Positions 43,052 through 53,386 of a stretch of DNA of 64,000 bases are shown here, piece by piece (position 1 is the first letter of the stretch; each line of letters starts with the position of its first letter). This stretch comes from Bordetella pertussis 18323 (GTDB taxonomy: Bacteria; Pseudomonadota; Gammaproteobacteria; Burkholderiales; Burkholderiaceae_B), in assembly GCF_000306945.1 (NCBI RefSeq), contig NC_018518.1:2170001-2234000 (forward strand). Direction: 5' to 3'. The position numbers were made by a program, and so were the translations under genes. A model generated the notes under the pieces. That model worked only from the letters and a program-made list of their open reading frames with translations. It was not told where the DNA came from and did no database searches.

Positions 43052-44002
43052 CTAGCTGTGAACTGTCAATAGGTTGTATTCGTCCAGGTTGAGTCTGGAG
43101 ATGGGTACAGCGCGCCCGATGCCTTGGTGGGGTCGATGCCAGTTGTAGTGGTGTAGCCAGGATTTCATGGCATCGGCTCGGTGTTGGGAGTTCTGGTAGG
43201 TGTGAGCGTAAGCCCACTCACGCAAGGCCGACTGGATGAAGCGTTCGGCCTTGCCATTGGTCTGTGGGCGGTAAGGTCGGGTAAAGCGGTGCTTGATGCC
43301 CAGCTCATGGCACAGCGCGGCGAAGGCGCGGCTGCGAAAGGCCGAGCCATTGTCGGTGAGCAAGCGCTGGATGGTCACGCCCAGGCGCTGGTAGTAGGCC
43401 ACTGCGTCCTTGAGGAACTGGACGGCGCTGGGGAAGCGCTCGTCGGGGTGGATGTCGGTGAAGGCCACGCGGGCGTGGTCATCGATGGCCACGAAGACGA
43501 AGTCCCAGCCGGCCCCCTCAACGGTATCGCGTCGGTTGCCCGTGACCCGGTGGCCAGGGCGCTGGATACGTCCCAGCTTCTTGATGTCGATGTGCAGCAG
43601 ATCGCCGGGGGCCTGATGCTCGTAGCGCACCACCGGCTCGGCCGGCTCCAGGTCGGCCAGGTGCGACAGACCGGCGCGGGCCAGGACGCGGCTGACGGTG
43701 CTGGCTGACACGCCCAGCGCCTGGGCGATGCGCGCTTGGGTCAGCCGCTTGCGGCGCAGCTCCACGATAGCCAGCGCCTTGGCCGGCGCAATCGCTCGGG
43801 GCGAGACCGTCGGGCGCGAGGACGCATCGGCCAAGCCCGCCTGGCCCTGAGCCAGGAAGCGGCCCAGCCATTTGCGCACAGTCGGCGCGGTGACCCCATA
43901 GGCGCGGGCCGCTTCAGGCACACAAACTTGATGGGCGATCAATTGCTGGACCATTTCGAGTCGACGTAGGAAGGTCAATCGGGCATGCTTATGGGTGTTC
44001 AT
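43052..44002 (-). CDS. IS481 transposase
   Basis: Intact 316-residue IS481 transposase with the consensus sequence of the family in this window. The TAG stop comes from the target duplication GCTAGC, giving the C-terminus TVHS. Confidence 0.97.
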   Translation of the reverse strand: MNTHKHARLTFLRRLEMVQQLIAHQVCVPEAARAYGVTAPTVRKWLGRFLAQGQAGLADASSRPTVSPRAIAPAKALAIVELRRKRLTQARIAQALGVSASTVSRVLARAGLSHLADLEPAEPVVRYEHQAPGDLLHIDIKKLGRIQRPGHRVTGNRRDTVEGAGWDFVFVAIDDHARVAFTDIHPDERFPSAVQFLKDAVAYYQRLGVTIQRLLTDNGSAFRSRAFAALCHELGIKHRFTRPYRPQTNGKAERFIQSALREWAYAHTYQNSQHRADAMKSWLHHYNWHRPHQGIGRAVPISRLNLDEYNLLTVHS

Positions 44003-44099
44003 CCGGCCGGGCTCCTTGAGTGAACTGGGGAGTTGGCGATTTCCAGTTTCTCAAATCCGGTTCGGATGAACCATGCATACAACCTATTGAATCTTCACA
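43057..44099 (-). mobile_element. IS481 copy 5, full length
   Basis: 1043 bp in reverse orientation, with a perfect 6-bp target duplication GCTAGC at 43051-43056 and 44100-44105. The host reading frame rejoins exactly after removal. This is the only copy in the window with a clean duplication and continuous flanks, so it is a simple and probably recent insertion. The sequence just upstream of the transposase start is the AACTCCCC variant. Confidence 0.98.
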
Positions 44100-44608
44100 G
44101 CTAGCGCGCTGGCCACGCCGCTGGTGCGGCGCCTGCACCAGGCCGGCGGCGAACTGGGCGCGGCGGCCGACCGCCTGGCCACGCGCTTCGTGTTCGTCCA
44201 GGTGGCGCTGGCGCTGGCCGCCGGGGAGGCCTGGACGCAGATCGATGCCGCGCACGCGGTGCCGGTCATGGTGGCGCTGCTGGTCATGAGCTGTCCGTGC
44301 GCCATGTCGATGGCCGTGCCTTCGGCCATGGCATGCGCGCATTCGGCGCTGCTGGCGCGGCCCGAGGCCACCACGGCGCAAGGCGACGCCCTGCTGGCCG
44401 CGGCCGCGCGGGTGGCGCGCCAGAACCTGTACGGGTCGCTGGCCTGGCACCTGCTCATGACCCCGCTGGCGCTGGCCGGCTGGGTGGCGCCATGGCTGGC
44501 GGCCATCACCATGCTGCTGTCTTCGCTGGCGGTGGCCGGCAATGCATGGCGCCTGCGGCGCCATCGATGGGACGCCGCGCCCGCCGCCGCCGTGGCGCAA
44601 CCCGCGCC

Positions 44609-44752
44609 ATGAGCATTCTCTATCTGCTGTTGCCGCTGTCGCTGGCTTTCGTGCTGGCGATCGGTGTGGCGTTGTGGTGGGCCGTGTTCAGCGGCCAGTA
44701 CGACGACACCGAGGACCAGGGCGCCGCGATATTGCGCGATAACGACAACTGA
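44609..44752 (+). CDS. ccoS: cbb3 oxidase maturation protein CcoS
   Basis: 47 residues: [20 protein letters not shown], one membrane helix, then [20 protein letters not shown], the CcoS/FixS signature. It helps insert cofactors into cbb3 oxidase. It overlaps the ccoI stop by 4 bp (ATGA). Because ccoI is interrupted upstream, its transcript must cross or start in the IS. Confidence 0.92.
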   Translation: MSILYLLLPLSLAFVLAIGVALWWAVFSGQYDDTEDQGAAILRDNDN

Positions 44753-44792
44753 GCGCCGCGCGGGTCCCGGAAACAGACGGAACGAAGGCCGC

Positions 44793-44806
44793 TTGACGCA
44801 AATCAA
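44793..44806. promoter_or_regulatory. FNR/ANR box upstream of ccoN
   Basis: TTGACGCAAATCAA matches TTGAT-N4-ATCAA with one change (T to C at position 5). It lies 70 bp before the ccoN start, a good distance for activation of the cco operon in low oxygen. Confidence 0.85.
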
Positions 44807-44876
44807 GGCGTCCCGGCGCACGGGGCCGCATCATCCATCCTGGAGAAACACTGTCTTTTCTTTTGGGGGATGGCTG

Positions 44877-46363
44877 ATGAACGATTGCAGCGCAATCGCA
44901 AGCAAGGCCGAGACGTTCAACTACAAGGTCGTGCGGCAATTCGCCATCATGACTGTGGTGTGGGGCATCGTCGGCATGGCCGTGGGCGTATTGATTGCCG
45001 CCCAGTTGATATGGCCGCAACTGAATTTCGAAACCGCCTGGCTGACCTACGGGCGCCTGCGGCCGCTGCACACCAACGCGGTGATCTTCGCCTTCGGCGG
45101 CAGCGCCCTGTTCGCCACCTCGTATTACGTGGTGCAGCGCACCTGTCAGGCGCGGCTGTTCTGCGACAAGCTGGCCGCCTTCACGTTCTGGGGCTGGCAG
45201 GTGGTGATCGTGGCGGCCGCCATCACCCTGCCCATGGGCTTTACCAGCAGCAAGGAATACGCCGAGCTGGAGTGGCCCATCGACATCCTGATCACGCTGG
45301 TGTGGGTGGCCTACGCGGTAGTGTTCTTCGGCACCATCGTCAAGCGCCGCTCCAAGCACATCTACGTGGCCAACTGGTTCTTCGGCTCGTACATCCTGAC
45401 CATCGCCATCCTGCACATCTTCAACAACATCGAGATGCCGGTGACGCTGTGGAAGTCGTACTCCGCCTATGCCGGCGTGCAGGACGCCATGGTGCAGTGG
45501 TGGTACGGCCACAATGCCGTGGGCTTCTTCCTGACACCAGCTTCCTCGGCATGATGTATTACTTCGTGCCCAAGCAGGCCGGCCGTCCGATTTATTCGTA
45601 CCGTCTGTCCATCGTGCACTTCTGGGCGCTGGCGTTCACCTACATGTGAGCCGGCCCCCATCACCTGCTGTATACCTCGCTGCCCGACTGGACCCAGTCG
45701 CTGGGCATGACGTTCTCGCTGATCCTGCTGGCGCCTTCGTGGGGCGGCATGATCAACGGCATCATGACGCTGCAGGGAGCCTGGCACAAGCTGCGCACCG
45801 ATCCGATCCTGAAGTTCCTGGTGACCGCGCTGTCGTTCTACGGCATGTCCACCTTCGAGGGATCGATGATGTCGATCCGCACGGTCAACTCGCTGTCGCA
45901 CTACACCGACTGGACCATCGGCCACGTGCACTCCGGCGCGCTGTGCTGGGTGGCGATGATCACCTTCGGCTCGCTGTACTACCTGATCCCGCGCCTGTAC
46001 GGCCGCCAGCAGATGTATAGCGTGCGCGCCATGGAGCTGCATTTCTGGGTCGCCACCATCGGCGTGGTGCTGTACATCGCCGCGATGTGGATCGCCGGCG
46101 TGCAGCAGGGCCTGATGTGGCGCGACACCGCCGCCGACGGCACGCTGGTCTACAGCTTCGTCGAGGAACTCAAGACGCGCGTGCCGTACTACGTGATTCG
46201 CCTGGCCGGCGGCATCCTGTACCTGAGCGGCGTGTTCGTCATGGCCTGGAACGTCTGGATGACCGTGCGCGGCGCGCGCGCCGTCAACCCGGCGATTCCG
46301 CTGGAAAACGATAACCGCGCGACGGCGCCCGCGGGCGTGCCGGCGGCCGTCCCGGCAGTCTGA
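44877..46363 (+). pseudogene. ccoN: cbb3 oxidase catalytic subunit I, frameshift plus stop
   Basis: The heme-copper subunit sequence is present end to end: [79 protein letters not shown]. Two lesions break it. Near 45531-45540 one base is missing (CTGACACCAGC; CTGACCACCAGC would restore the frame). At 45647-45649 the codon after TYM is TGA where Trp is invariant (TYMWAGPHH). It normally carries the low-spin heme and heme-copper site. No functional product is possible without correction. Confidence 0.93.
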
Positions 46364-46373
46364 GGAGCATCTC

Positions 46374-47036
46374 GTGGCACAGAAACAACATGGCTTTTTC
46401 TCCCACCAGACGCTGGAGAAGAACATCGGCCTGATGATCATCGCCAGCATCCTGGTGGTGTCCGTCGCCGGGCTGGTGCAGATCATCCCGCTGTTCTTCC
46501 AGCACTCGACCACCCAGGCCATGCCCGGGGTGGAGCCCTACGAGCCGCTGCAGCTGATGGGGCGCGACGTGTACATCCGCGAAGGCTGCGTGGGCTGCCA
46601 CTCGCAGCAGGTGCGCACCCTGCAGGCCGAGGTGCAGCGCTACGGCCCGTATTCGGTGGCGGGGGAGTCGGTGTTCGACCATCCCTTCCTGTGGGGCTCC
46701 AAGCGCACCGGCCCCGACCTGGCGCGCGTGGGCGAGCGCTATTCCGACGAATGGCACCGCATCCACCTGCGCGATCCGCGCGCCGTGGTGCCCGAGTCCA
46801 ACATGCCCGCCTATCCGTGGCTGCAGCATGCCGACCTGACCGGCCAGAACGTGGCCCAGCGCATGCAGGCGCTGCGTAGGCTGGGCGTGCCGTACACCGA
46901 CGAGGCCATCGCGGCGGCGCCGGCGGCCATCGCCGGCAAGACCGAAGAGGACGCCCTGGTGGCCTATCTGCAGGCGCTGGGCGTGGGCGCGCGGCGCGGC
47001 GCCGCCAGCGAGCCGCAACGCGCGGCGGGAGGCTGA
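46374..47036 (+). CDS. ccoO: cbb3 oxidase monoheme subunit II
   Basis: 220 residues from a GTG start preceded by GGAGCATCTC. One N-terminal membrane anchor ([20 protein letters not shown]) and one c-type heme site CVGCH in [20 protein letters not shown], with the axial Met in [11 protein letters not shown]. It is intact although the catalytic subunit before it and CcoP after it are broken. Confidence 0.95.
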   Translation: MAQKQHGFFSHQTLEKNIGLMIIASILVVSVAGLVQIIPLFFQHSTTQAMPGVEPYEPLQLMGRDVYIREGCVGCHSQQVRTLQAEVQRYGPYSVAGESVFDHPFLWGSKRTGPDLARVGERYSDEWHRIHLRDPRAVVPESNMPAYPWLQHADLTGQNVAQRMQALRRLGVPYTDEAIAAAPAAIAGKTEEDALVAYLQALGVGARRGAASEPQRAAGG

Positions 47037-47038
47037 TC

Positions 47039-47215
47039 ATGATGGGTTATCTGAGCGCGCTGATAACGGTTCTTTCGATGGGAACGTTTCTTGGCATCGT
47101 ATGGTGGGCCTGGTCGAGCCACCGCCAGAGCGCCAATCGCGAATCGGCCTTGCTGCCGTTCGCCTTGCCCGACGAGGACGGGCCCGCACAACAGGATGGA
47201 GCAATGCAGCCATGA
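47039..47215 (+). CDS. ccoQ: cbb3 oxidase subunit CcoQ
   Basis: 58 residues, too short for many gene finders: MMGYLSALITVLSMGTFLGI, one membrane helix, then a polar tail (SSHRQSANRESALLPFALPD). Position between ccoO and ccoP, length and topology match CcoQ/FixQ, which stabilises the complex. It ends with an ATGA overlap with ccoP. Confidence 0.85.
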   Translation: MMGYLSALITVLSMGTFLGIVWWAWSSHRQSANRESALLPFALPDEDGPAQQDGAMQP

Positions 47216-48146
47216 GCGATTTCGTCAACGGCTTCTGGAGCTATTTCATTGGCATCATTGCCATCGGCGGCATTGTCTGGTGCGTCTGGCTGCTGTATTC
47301 GCAGCGGCGCTGGCTGAGCACCCGGCCGGCGGGGTGGTCGAGGACACCGGCCACGTCTGGGACGGCGACCTGACCGAGCTGAACAATCCGGTGCCGCGCT
47401 GGTGGACCTGGATGTACCTGCTGACCTGCGTGTTCGCGCTGGGCTACCTGGTGCTGTTTCCGGGCGTGGGCTCGTACCAGGGCACCCTGGGCTACACCTC
47501 GGTCGGCGAGGTCAAGCAGAAGCAGGCCGAGCTGGCCGAGCGCGTCAAGCCGGTGTACGAACGCTTCGGCGGCATGACGCCGGAGCAGCTGGTCGCCGAC
47601 GCGCCGGCGCGCGAGATCGGCCAGCGGCTGTTTCTCAACACCTGTGCGCAATGCCACGGCTCGGACGCCAAGGGCAGCACCAGCTTCCCCAACCTGACTG
47701 ACGGCGACTGGCTGTACGGCGGTACGCCGGAGATCATCGCCGAAACCATTGCCAAGGGGCGCCATGGGGTGATGCCGCCCTGGAAGGGCGTGATCGATCC
47801 CAGGATGGCTGGCGATATCGCCCACTACGTACGCTCGCTGTCCGGCCTGGCGGTCGATCCGGTGCGGGTGTTTCGCGGCAAGCGCGAGTTCGCCAACTAC
47901 TGCGTGGCCTGCCACGGGGTGGACGGCAAGGGCAACCAGGCGCTGGGCGCGCCCAACCTGACCGACGATGTGTGGCTGTACGGCAGTTCCGAGGCGTCCA
48001 TCGTGCGCACCATCCTGGACGGCCGCGACAACCGCATGCCGGCCCACGAGGAAGTGCTGACGCCCGAGCAGATCAAGCTGCTGTCGGCCTGGGTGTGGGG
48101 CCTGTCGAACCAGGCGCCGGCCAAGGCGGCCGAGGCGGCGCGATGA
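47212..48146 (+). pseudogene. ccoP: cbb3 oxidase diheme subunit III, frameshifted
   Basis: The ATG at 47212 reads MSDFVNGFWSYFIGIIAIGG and the first helix, then shifts near 47314-47317 and stops at 47371-47373. The rest continues in another frame from EHPAGGVVEDTGHVWDGDLT through the second helix and two heme sites, CAQCH and CVACH, to 48146. Restoring one G (CTGGAGCAC for CTGAGCAC) would repair the reading frame. It normally receives electrons from cytochrome c. Confidence 0.92.
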
Positions 48147-48237
48147 ACGCGCGCCGGTGCGCCGGCTGGCCGTCGGCCGGCGGCCGCGCCGGCGGCGCGT
48201 ACGCGCGTCTGCGCCAACCGCAGTACGGAGTATCGCA

Positions 48238-49728
48238 ATGACCCAAGGGACACCGGCCGCGCCTGGCGGCCCGTCCGATCCGCAGCCGCCGGCCTGGCGG
48301 CCCGCTCCCGGCCCGCGGCGCGCCGACGGAGAAACGCTGGAGCAGACGCTCGCCGATGTGCGCAGCAAGATCTACCCGCGCTCGGTCAGCGGCATATTCG
48401 CGCGCTGGCGCGTCGTGTTCGTGGTCCTGACCCAGTTGATCTTCTACGGTCTGCCGTGGCTGCAGTGGAACGGCCGGCAGGCCGTGCTGTTCGACCTGGG
48501 CGCGCGCAAGTTCTATCTGTTCGGGCTGGTGCTGTGGCCGCAGGACGTGGTGTACCTGGCCGTGCTGCTGGTGATCAGCGCGCTGGCGCTGTTCCTGTTC
48601 ACGGCCATCGCCGGTCGGCTGTTCTGCGGCTATGCCTGCCCGCAGACGGTCTATACCGAAATCTTCATGTGGATCGAGCGCCGCGTCGAAGGCGACCGCA
48701 TTGCGCGCATCCGCCTGGACGAAGCGCCGTGGAGCGCGCGCAAGCTGCGCATCAAGGCCACCAAGCACGTGCTGTGGCTGGCGGTGGCATGGTGGACCGG
48801 CTCGACGTTCATCGGCTACTTCGCGCCCATCCGCGAGCTGGGCCATCAGCTGTTCGCGCTGCAACTGGGCGGCTGGCAATGGTTCTGGATGCTGTTCTAC
48901 GGTTTCGCCACCTGGGGCAACGCCGGCTTCATGCGCGAATCGGTCTGCAAGTACATGTGCCCGTACGCGCGCTTCCAGAGCGTGATGGTCGATCACGACA
49001 CGTTCGTGGTGACCTACGACAAGCGGCGCGGCGAGCCGCGCGGCGGCCGCTCGCGCAAGATCGACCACAAGGCGGCGGGCCTGGGCGACTGCGTCGATTG
49101 CAGCCTGTGCGTGCAGGTCTGTCCGACCGGCATCGACATCCGCGACGGCCTGCAGTACATGTGCATCGGTTGCGGCGCCTGTATCGACGTGTGCGGCCAG
49201 GTCATGGACAAGATGCGCTATGCGCCGGGCCTGATCCGCTATACGTCCGAGCGGGCCGTGGACGAGGGCCTGGACGGCCGGCGCGCGCGCTCGCACCTGC
49301 TGCGCCCGCGCGTGCTGATCTACGGCGGGTTGATCCTGGCGCTGGCGATCGCCTTCGCGGTGTCGCTGGGCATGCGCAACCCCTTGCGCGTGAACGTGAT
49401 CCGCGACCGTGGCGCGCTGGGCCGCGAGGTGGCCGGCGGATTGGTCGAGAACGTATACCGCCTGCAGATCATCAATACGTCCGACCAGCCCCTGCGCCTG
49501 CAGCTGACGGCCGAGGGCATCGACGGCCTGGCCGTGCTGGCCGGCCGCGACGGCTCGGACGTGGTGGAGGTCGAGGCCGCCGCCAACAAGCTGGTGCCGG
49601 TGGTGCTGCGCGCGCCGCGCGGCGATACCGCGCCCGGCGCCCATGCCATCGTCGTGCAGGCCCGTTCGCAGGACACCGGGCGTGTGCTGGAAGTGCGCGA
49701 ACCCGCAAGTTTCTACCTACCCGAATAG
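48238..49728 (+). CDS. ccoG: Cytochrome c oxidase accessory protein CcoG
   Basis: 496 residues. Several membrane helices surround CGYACPQTVYTEIFMWIE and the ferredoxin-like cluster sites CVDCSLCVQVCP and CIGCGACIDVC; the C-terminus is a periplasmic domain (FixG_C type). CcoG reduces Cu(II) for cbb3 assembly. It is intact. The gap of 91 bp from ccoP has no gene I can support. Confidence 0.94.
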   Translation: MTQGTPAAPGGPSDPQPPAWRPAPGPRRADGETLEQTLADVRSKIYPRSVSGIFARWRVVFVVLTQLIFYGLPWLQWNGRQAVLFDLGARKFYLFGLVLWPQDVVYLAVLLVISALALFLFTAIAGRLFCGYACPQTVYTEIFMWIERRVEGDRIARIRLDEAPWSARKLRIKATKHVLWLAVAWWTGSTFIGYFAPIRELGHQLFALQLGGWQWFWMLFYGFATWGNAGFMRESVCKYMCPYARFQSVMVDHDTFVVTYDKRRGEPRGGRSRKIDHKAAGLGDCVDCSLCVQVCPTGIDIRDGLQYMCIGCGACIDVCGQVMDKMRYAPGLIRYTSERAVDEGLDGRRARSHLLRPRVLIYGGLILALAIAFAVSLGMRNPLRVNVIRDRGALGREVAGGLVENVYRLQIINTSDQPLRLQLTAEGIDGLAVLAGRDGSDVVEVEAAANKLVPVVLRAPRGDTAPGAHAIVVQARSQDTGRVLEVREPASFYLPE

Positions 49729-49756
49729 GCCGGAGCCCCGGCAAGGAGACGCTTTC

Positions 49757-49966
49757 ATGACCGATACGCCCGCTGCCCGCCCCTGGTATCGCGAACCGTG
49801 GCCCTGAATCCTGATGGCCGGGCCGCTGGTCGCCATCATCGGCTGCGTCATCACCATCTACCTGGCGATGACGCGCTACGGCGACCAGCCCATCGCCGAG
49901 GGCGCGGTCAAGCGCGGGCTGGTGGTCGAGCGCGTCGCCGCGCCGGCCGCCGACGCGCGTCGCTGA
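49757..49966 (+). pseudogene. ccoH: CcoH/FixH-like protein, in-frame stop
   Basis: The frame reads MTDTPAARPWYREPWP and then TGA (49805-49807), followed in frame by ILMAGPLVAIIGCVITIYLA and a short polar tail ending DARR. The position directly after ccoG and the PWYREPWPW-I-L-x-GP-helix pattern are those of short FixH-type proteins; Trp is the expected residue at the stop. With Trp there it would be 69 residues with one membrane helix. Confidence 0.82.
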
Positions 49967-49979
49967 AGCGGAGCCGACC

Positions 49980-50219
49980 ATGCGCTGGCGTTCGCTGATG
50001 TGGATACTCTGGCCGTCCTTCCTGGCCGCCGGCGTGGGCAGCGCGCTGATCTTCGCGCTGATCGACCCGCTGGACGTGGCCATCTTCGGCCAGGTGCCGA
50101 CCAGCCGGACCGGGTTCTATACCGTGTCCTTCTTCGTGCTGTGGCTGGTGACGGCGCTCTCCAGCACCGTTACCGCCTACCTGATGCCGCCTGGCGGCCA
50201 GGACGAGACGCCGTTCTGA
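49980..50219 (+). CDS. Small membrane protein of the cco cluster
   Basis: 79 residues with two hydrophobic helices (MWILWPSFLAAGVGSALIFA and VSFFVLWLVTALSSTVTAYL). It starts 13 bp after ccoH, so it is in the same transcript. I recognise no family with known function; small two-helix proteins at the end of cco operons are common. Confidence 0.75.
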   Translation: MRWRSLMWILWPSFLAAGVGSALIFALIDPLDVAIFGQVPTSRTGFYTVSFFVLWLVTALSSTVTAYLMPPGGQDETPF

Positions 50220-50314
50220 AGCGCCGTGTTTGTTGCGACGCAGCAAACACGACCCGCGCAAGCCGGTAAGATCGCCGCCTGCCATCACGTTGAACAGGGG
50301 GCGACGGGCGTATC

Positions 50315-51058
50315 GTGGATGCATTGCATGTCGTGGTAGTGGCCGGCGCGGTGGTGGCCGGCTTCGTGCAGGGCCTGTCGGGTTTCGGCTACGGGCTGAC
50401 CGCCATGTCTGTCTGGGCGTGGAGCATCGATCCGCGCCTGGCGGCCGCCCTGGTGGTGTTCGGGTCGCTGACCGGGCAACTGATCGCCGCCTTCTCGGTG
50501 CGGCGCGGCTTCGACTGGCGGCGGCTGCTGCCGTTCCTGCTGGGCGGCCTGGTGGGCATTCCGATCGGCGTGCGCATCCTCCCCATGCTGGACGTCCATA
50601 TGTTCAAGGCGCTGCTGGGCTGCTTCCTGGTGCTGTGGTGCCCGCTCATGCTGGCGGTGAAGTACCTGCCCCGCATCACGGCGGGCGGCCGGCTGGCCGA
50701 CGCCGTCGTGGGCGGGCTGGGCGGCGTGATGGGCGGGATCGGCGGGTTCACCGGCACCTTGCCCACATTGTGGTGCACATTGCGCGGCTTTGCCCGCGAC
50801 GAGCAGCGCTCCATCATCCAGAACTTCAATCTGGGCACGCTCTTGGTTACCATGGCGACATACGTCGGCACCGGCATCGTCACCGCCGACATGCTGCCGC
50901 TGTTCGGCCTGGTGGCGCTGGCGATGCTGATTCCCACCGTGCTGGGCACGCGCCTGTACCTGGGCATATCGGATCAGGCGTTTCGTCGCATCGTGCTGGG
51001 CCTGCTGACCTTGTCCGGCGTGGCCATGCTGGCCTCGTCGCTGCCCCGATTGCTATAG
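50315..51058 (+). CDS. TauE/SafE family exporter
   Basis: 247 residues with about eight helices and the family start GAVVAGFVQGLSGFGYGLT and FLLGGLVGIPIGVRIL; the second half repeats the pattern (VVGGLGGVMGGIGGFTGTLP). These proteins move sulphite, sulphoacetate or related anions across the inner membrane. The start is GTG. It follows the cco cluster after a 95-bp gap but is likely a separate unit. Confidence 0.88.
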   Translation: MDALHVVVVAGAVVAGFVQGLSGFGYGLTAMSVWAWSIDPRLAAALVVFGSLTGQLIAAFSVRRGFDWRRLLPFLLGGLVGIPIGVRILPMLDVHMFKALLGCFLVLWCPLMLAVKYLPRITAGGRLADAVVGGLGGVMGGIGGFTGTLPTLWCTLRGFARDEQRSIIQNFNLGTLLVTMATYVGTGIVTADMLPLFGLVALAMLIPTVLGTRLYLGISDQAFRRIVLGLLTLSGVAMLASSLPRLL

Positions 51059-51090
51059 GCGCCCGCGTGGCGGGCGTCGCGGGAGGCCCC

Positions 51091-51591
51091 ATGCTGATCC
51101 GTTCCGAAACCCCCGCCGACCAGCGCGCCATCTTCGACGTGACGCAGGCGGCGTTTCGCGGCCATCCGCACAGCGAGCAGACCGAGGCGTACATCGTCCA
51201 GGCGCTGCGCGCCGCCGGCGCGTTGACGCTGTCGCTGGTGGCCGAGCTCGACGCCCGGGTGGTCGGCCATGCCGCGTTCTCGCCGGTGCAGATTTCCGAC
51301 GGCAGCCCGTCGTGGTTCGGCCTGGGACCGGTGTCGGTCGATCCGGCCCACCAGGGCCGCGGTATCGGCACCGCCCTGATCGAACACGGCCTGGCGCGGC
51401 TGCAGGCGCGCGGCGCGGCCGGTTGCGTCCTGGTGGGCGAGCCGGCTTACTATGGGCGTTTCGGCTTTCGGCCCGAACCCGGGCTGGTGCTGCCGGACAT
51501 GCCGCCGACGCATTTCCTGGCGCTGACCTTCGGCGCGCCCGCGCGCGGCACCGTCACCTACCATCCGGGATTCGCGGCGCGCGACGCATAA
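51091..51591 (+). CDS. GNAT N-acetyltransferase
   Basis: 166 residues with the acetyl-CoA loop VDPAHQGRGIGTALIEHGLA and the usual beta-bulge region (WFGLGPVSV). The GNAT subgroup with EPAYYGRFGF near residue 125 is often annotated as YhbS-like. Starts after GGAGGCCCC. Substrate unknown. Confidence 0.9.
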   Translation: MLIRSETPADQRAIFDVTQAAFRGHPHSEQTEAYIVQALRAAGALTLSLVAELDARVVGHAAFSPVQISDGSPSWFGLGPVSVDPAHQGRGIGTALIEHGLARLQARGAAGCVLVGEPAYYGRFGFRPEPGLVLPDMPPTHFLALTFGAPARGTVTYHPGFAARDA

Positions 51592-51689
51592 TCCGCCGGG
51601 GCCGACAACTGTAGTCGGCGCTGGCGTGCAGTGGCGCGCGGCCAGCCGGTAGAATCGGCCATCCCGTACCTTTCCTCCAGGGAGACGCA

Positions 51690-52609
<920 letters not shown>

Positions 52610-52613
<4 letters not shown>

Positions 52614-53371
52614 ACTGGTATGCCATCAAGGCCATCTACAAATTCGAAATGGCGCGCGCCTGGCGCACGCTGATGCAGAGCGTGGCCTCGCCGGTCATCT
52701 CGACCTCGCTGTACTTCGTGGTGTTCGGCGCGGCCATCGGTTCGCACATGGTCGAAATCGACGGTGTGAGCTACGGGGCGTTCATCGTGCCGGGCATGAT
52801 CATGCTGTCGCTGCTGACCCAAAGCGTCGCCAATGCCTCGTTCGGCATCTACATGCCGCGATTTTCCGGCACGATCTACGAGATCCATTCCGCGCCGATC
52901 TCGTACGTCGAGATCGTGCTGGGCTACGTCGGCGCGGCGGCCAGCAAGTCCATCCTGCTGGGGCTGATCATGCTGGCGACGGCGCGCCTGTTCGTGCCGT
53001 TCCATATCGACCATCCGGTCTGGATGCTGGCCTTCCTGGTGCTGACGGCGGTGACCTTCAGCCTGTTCGGCTTCATCATCGGCATCTGGGCCGATGGCTT
53101 CGAGAAACTGCAGATCATCCCGCTGATGATCATCACGCCGCTGACCTTCCTGGGCGGCACCTTCTATTCGATCAAGATGCTGCCGCCGTTCTGGCAGACG
53201 GTCACGCTGTTCAACCCGGTGGTGTACCTGGTCAGCGGCTTTCGCTGGGCGTTCTATGGGTCGGCCGACGTCAGCCTGGGCGTGAGCCTGGGCATGACGC
53301 TGGCCTTCCTGCTCGTGTGCCTGCTGACCGTGCGCTGGATCTTCCGCACCGGCTACCGCCTCAAGACCTGA
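52610..53371 (+). CDS. ABC-2 type permease
   Basis: 253 residues with six helices and the ABC-2 pattern ([57 protein letters not shown]). It forms an exporter with the ATPase just upstream, as in YadG-YadH-type pairs. Substrate unknown. Confidence 0.93.
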
Positions 53372-53386
53372 ACGGCGCGCGCCGGC

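Larger units (their letters stand above)
42589..44612 (+). pseudogene. ccoI: CcoI/FixI-related membrane protein, split by IS481
   Basis: Two parts flank IS481 copy 5. The left part (42589-43056) has the CcoI helices LGVAWLAMMQVMMFAW and GRGEVYFDSVTMFVAFLL. The right part (44106-44612) has LVMSCPCAMSMAVPSA, the CPC copper motif, and the last helices ending SSLAVAGNAWRL. Removing the IS and one target copy restores one frame of 324 residues. That is less than half a normal CcoI (over 700): the actuator domain and the whole phosphorylation/nucleotide domains, including DKTGT, are absent in frame. So it was probably not an active ATPase even before the IS arrived. Confidence 0.85.
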
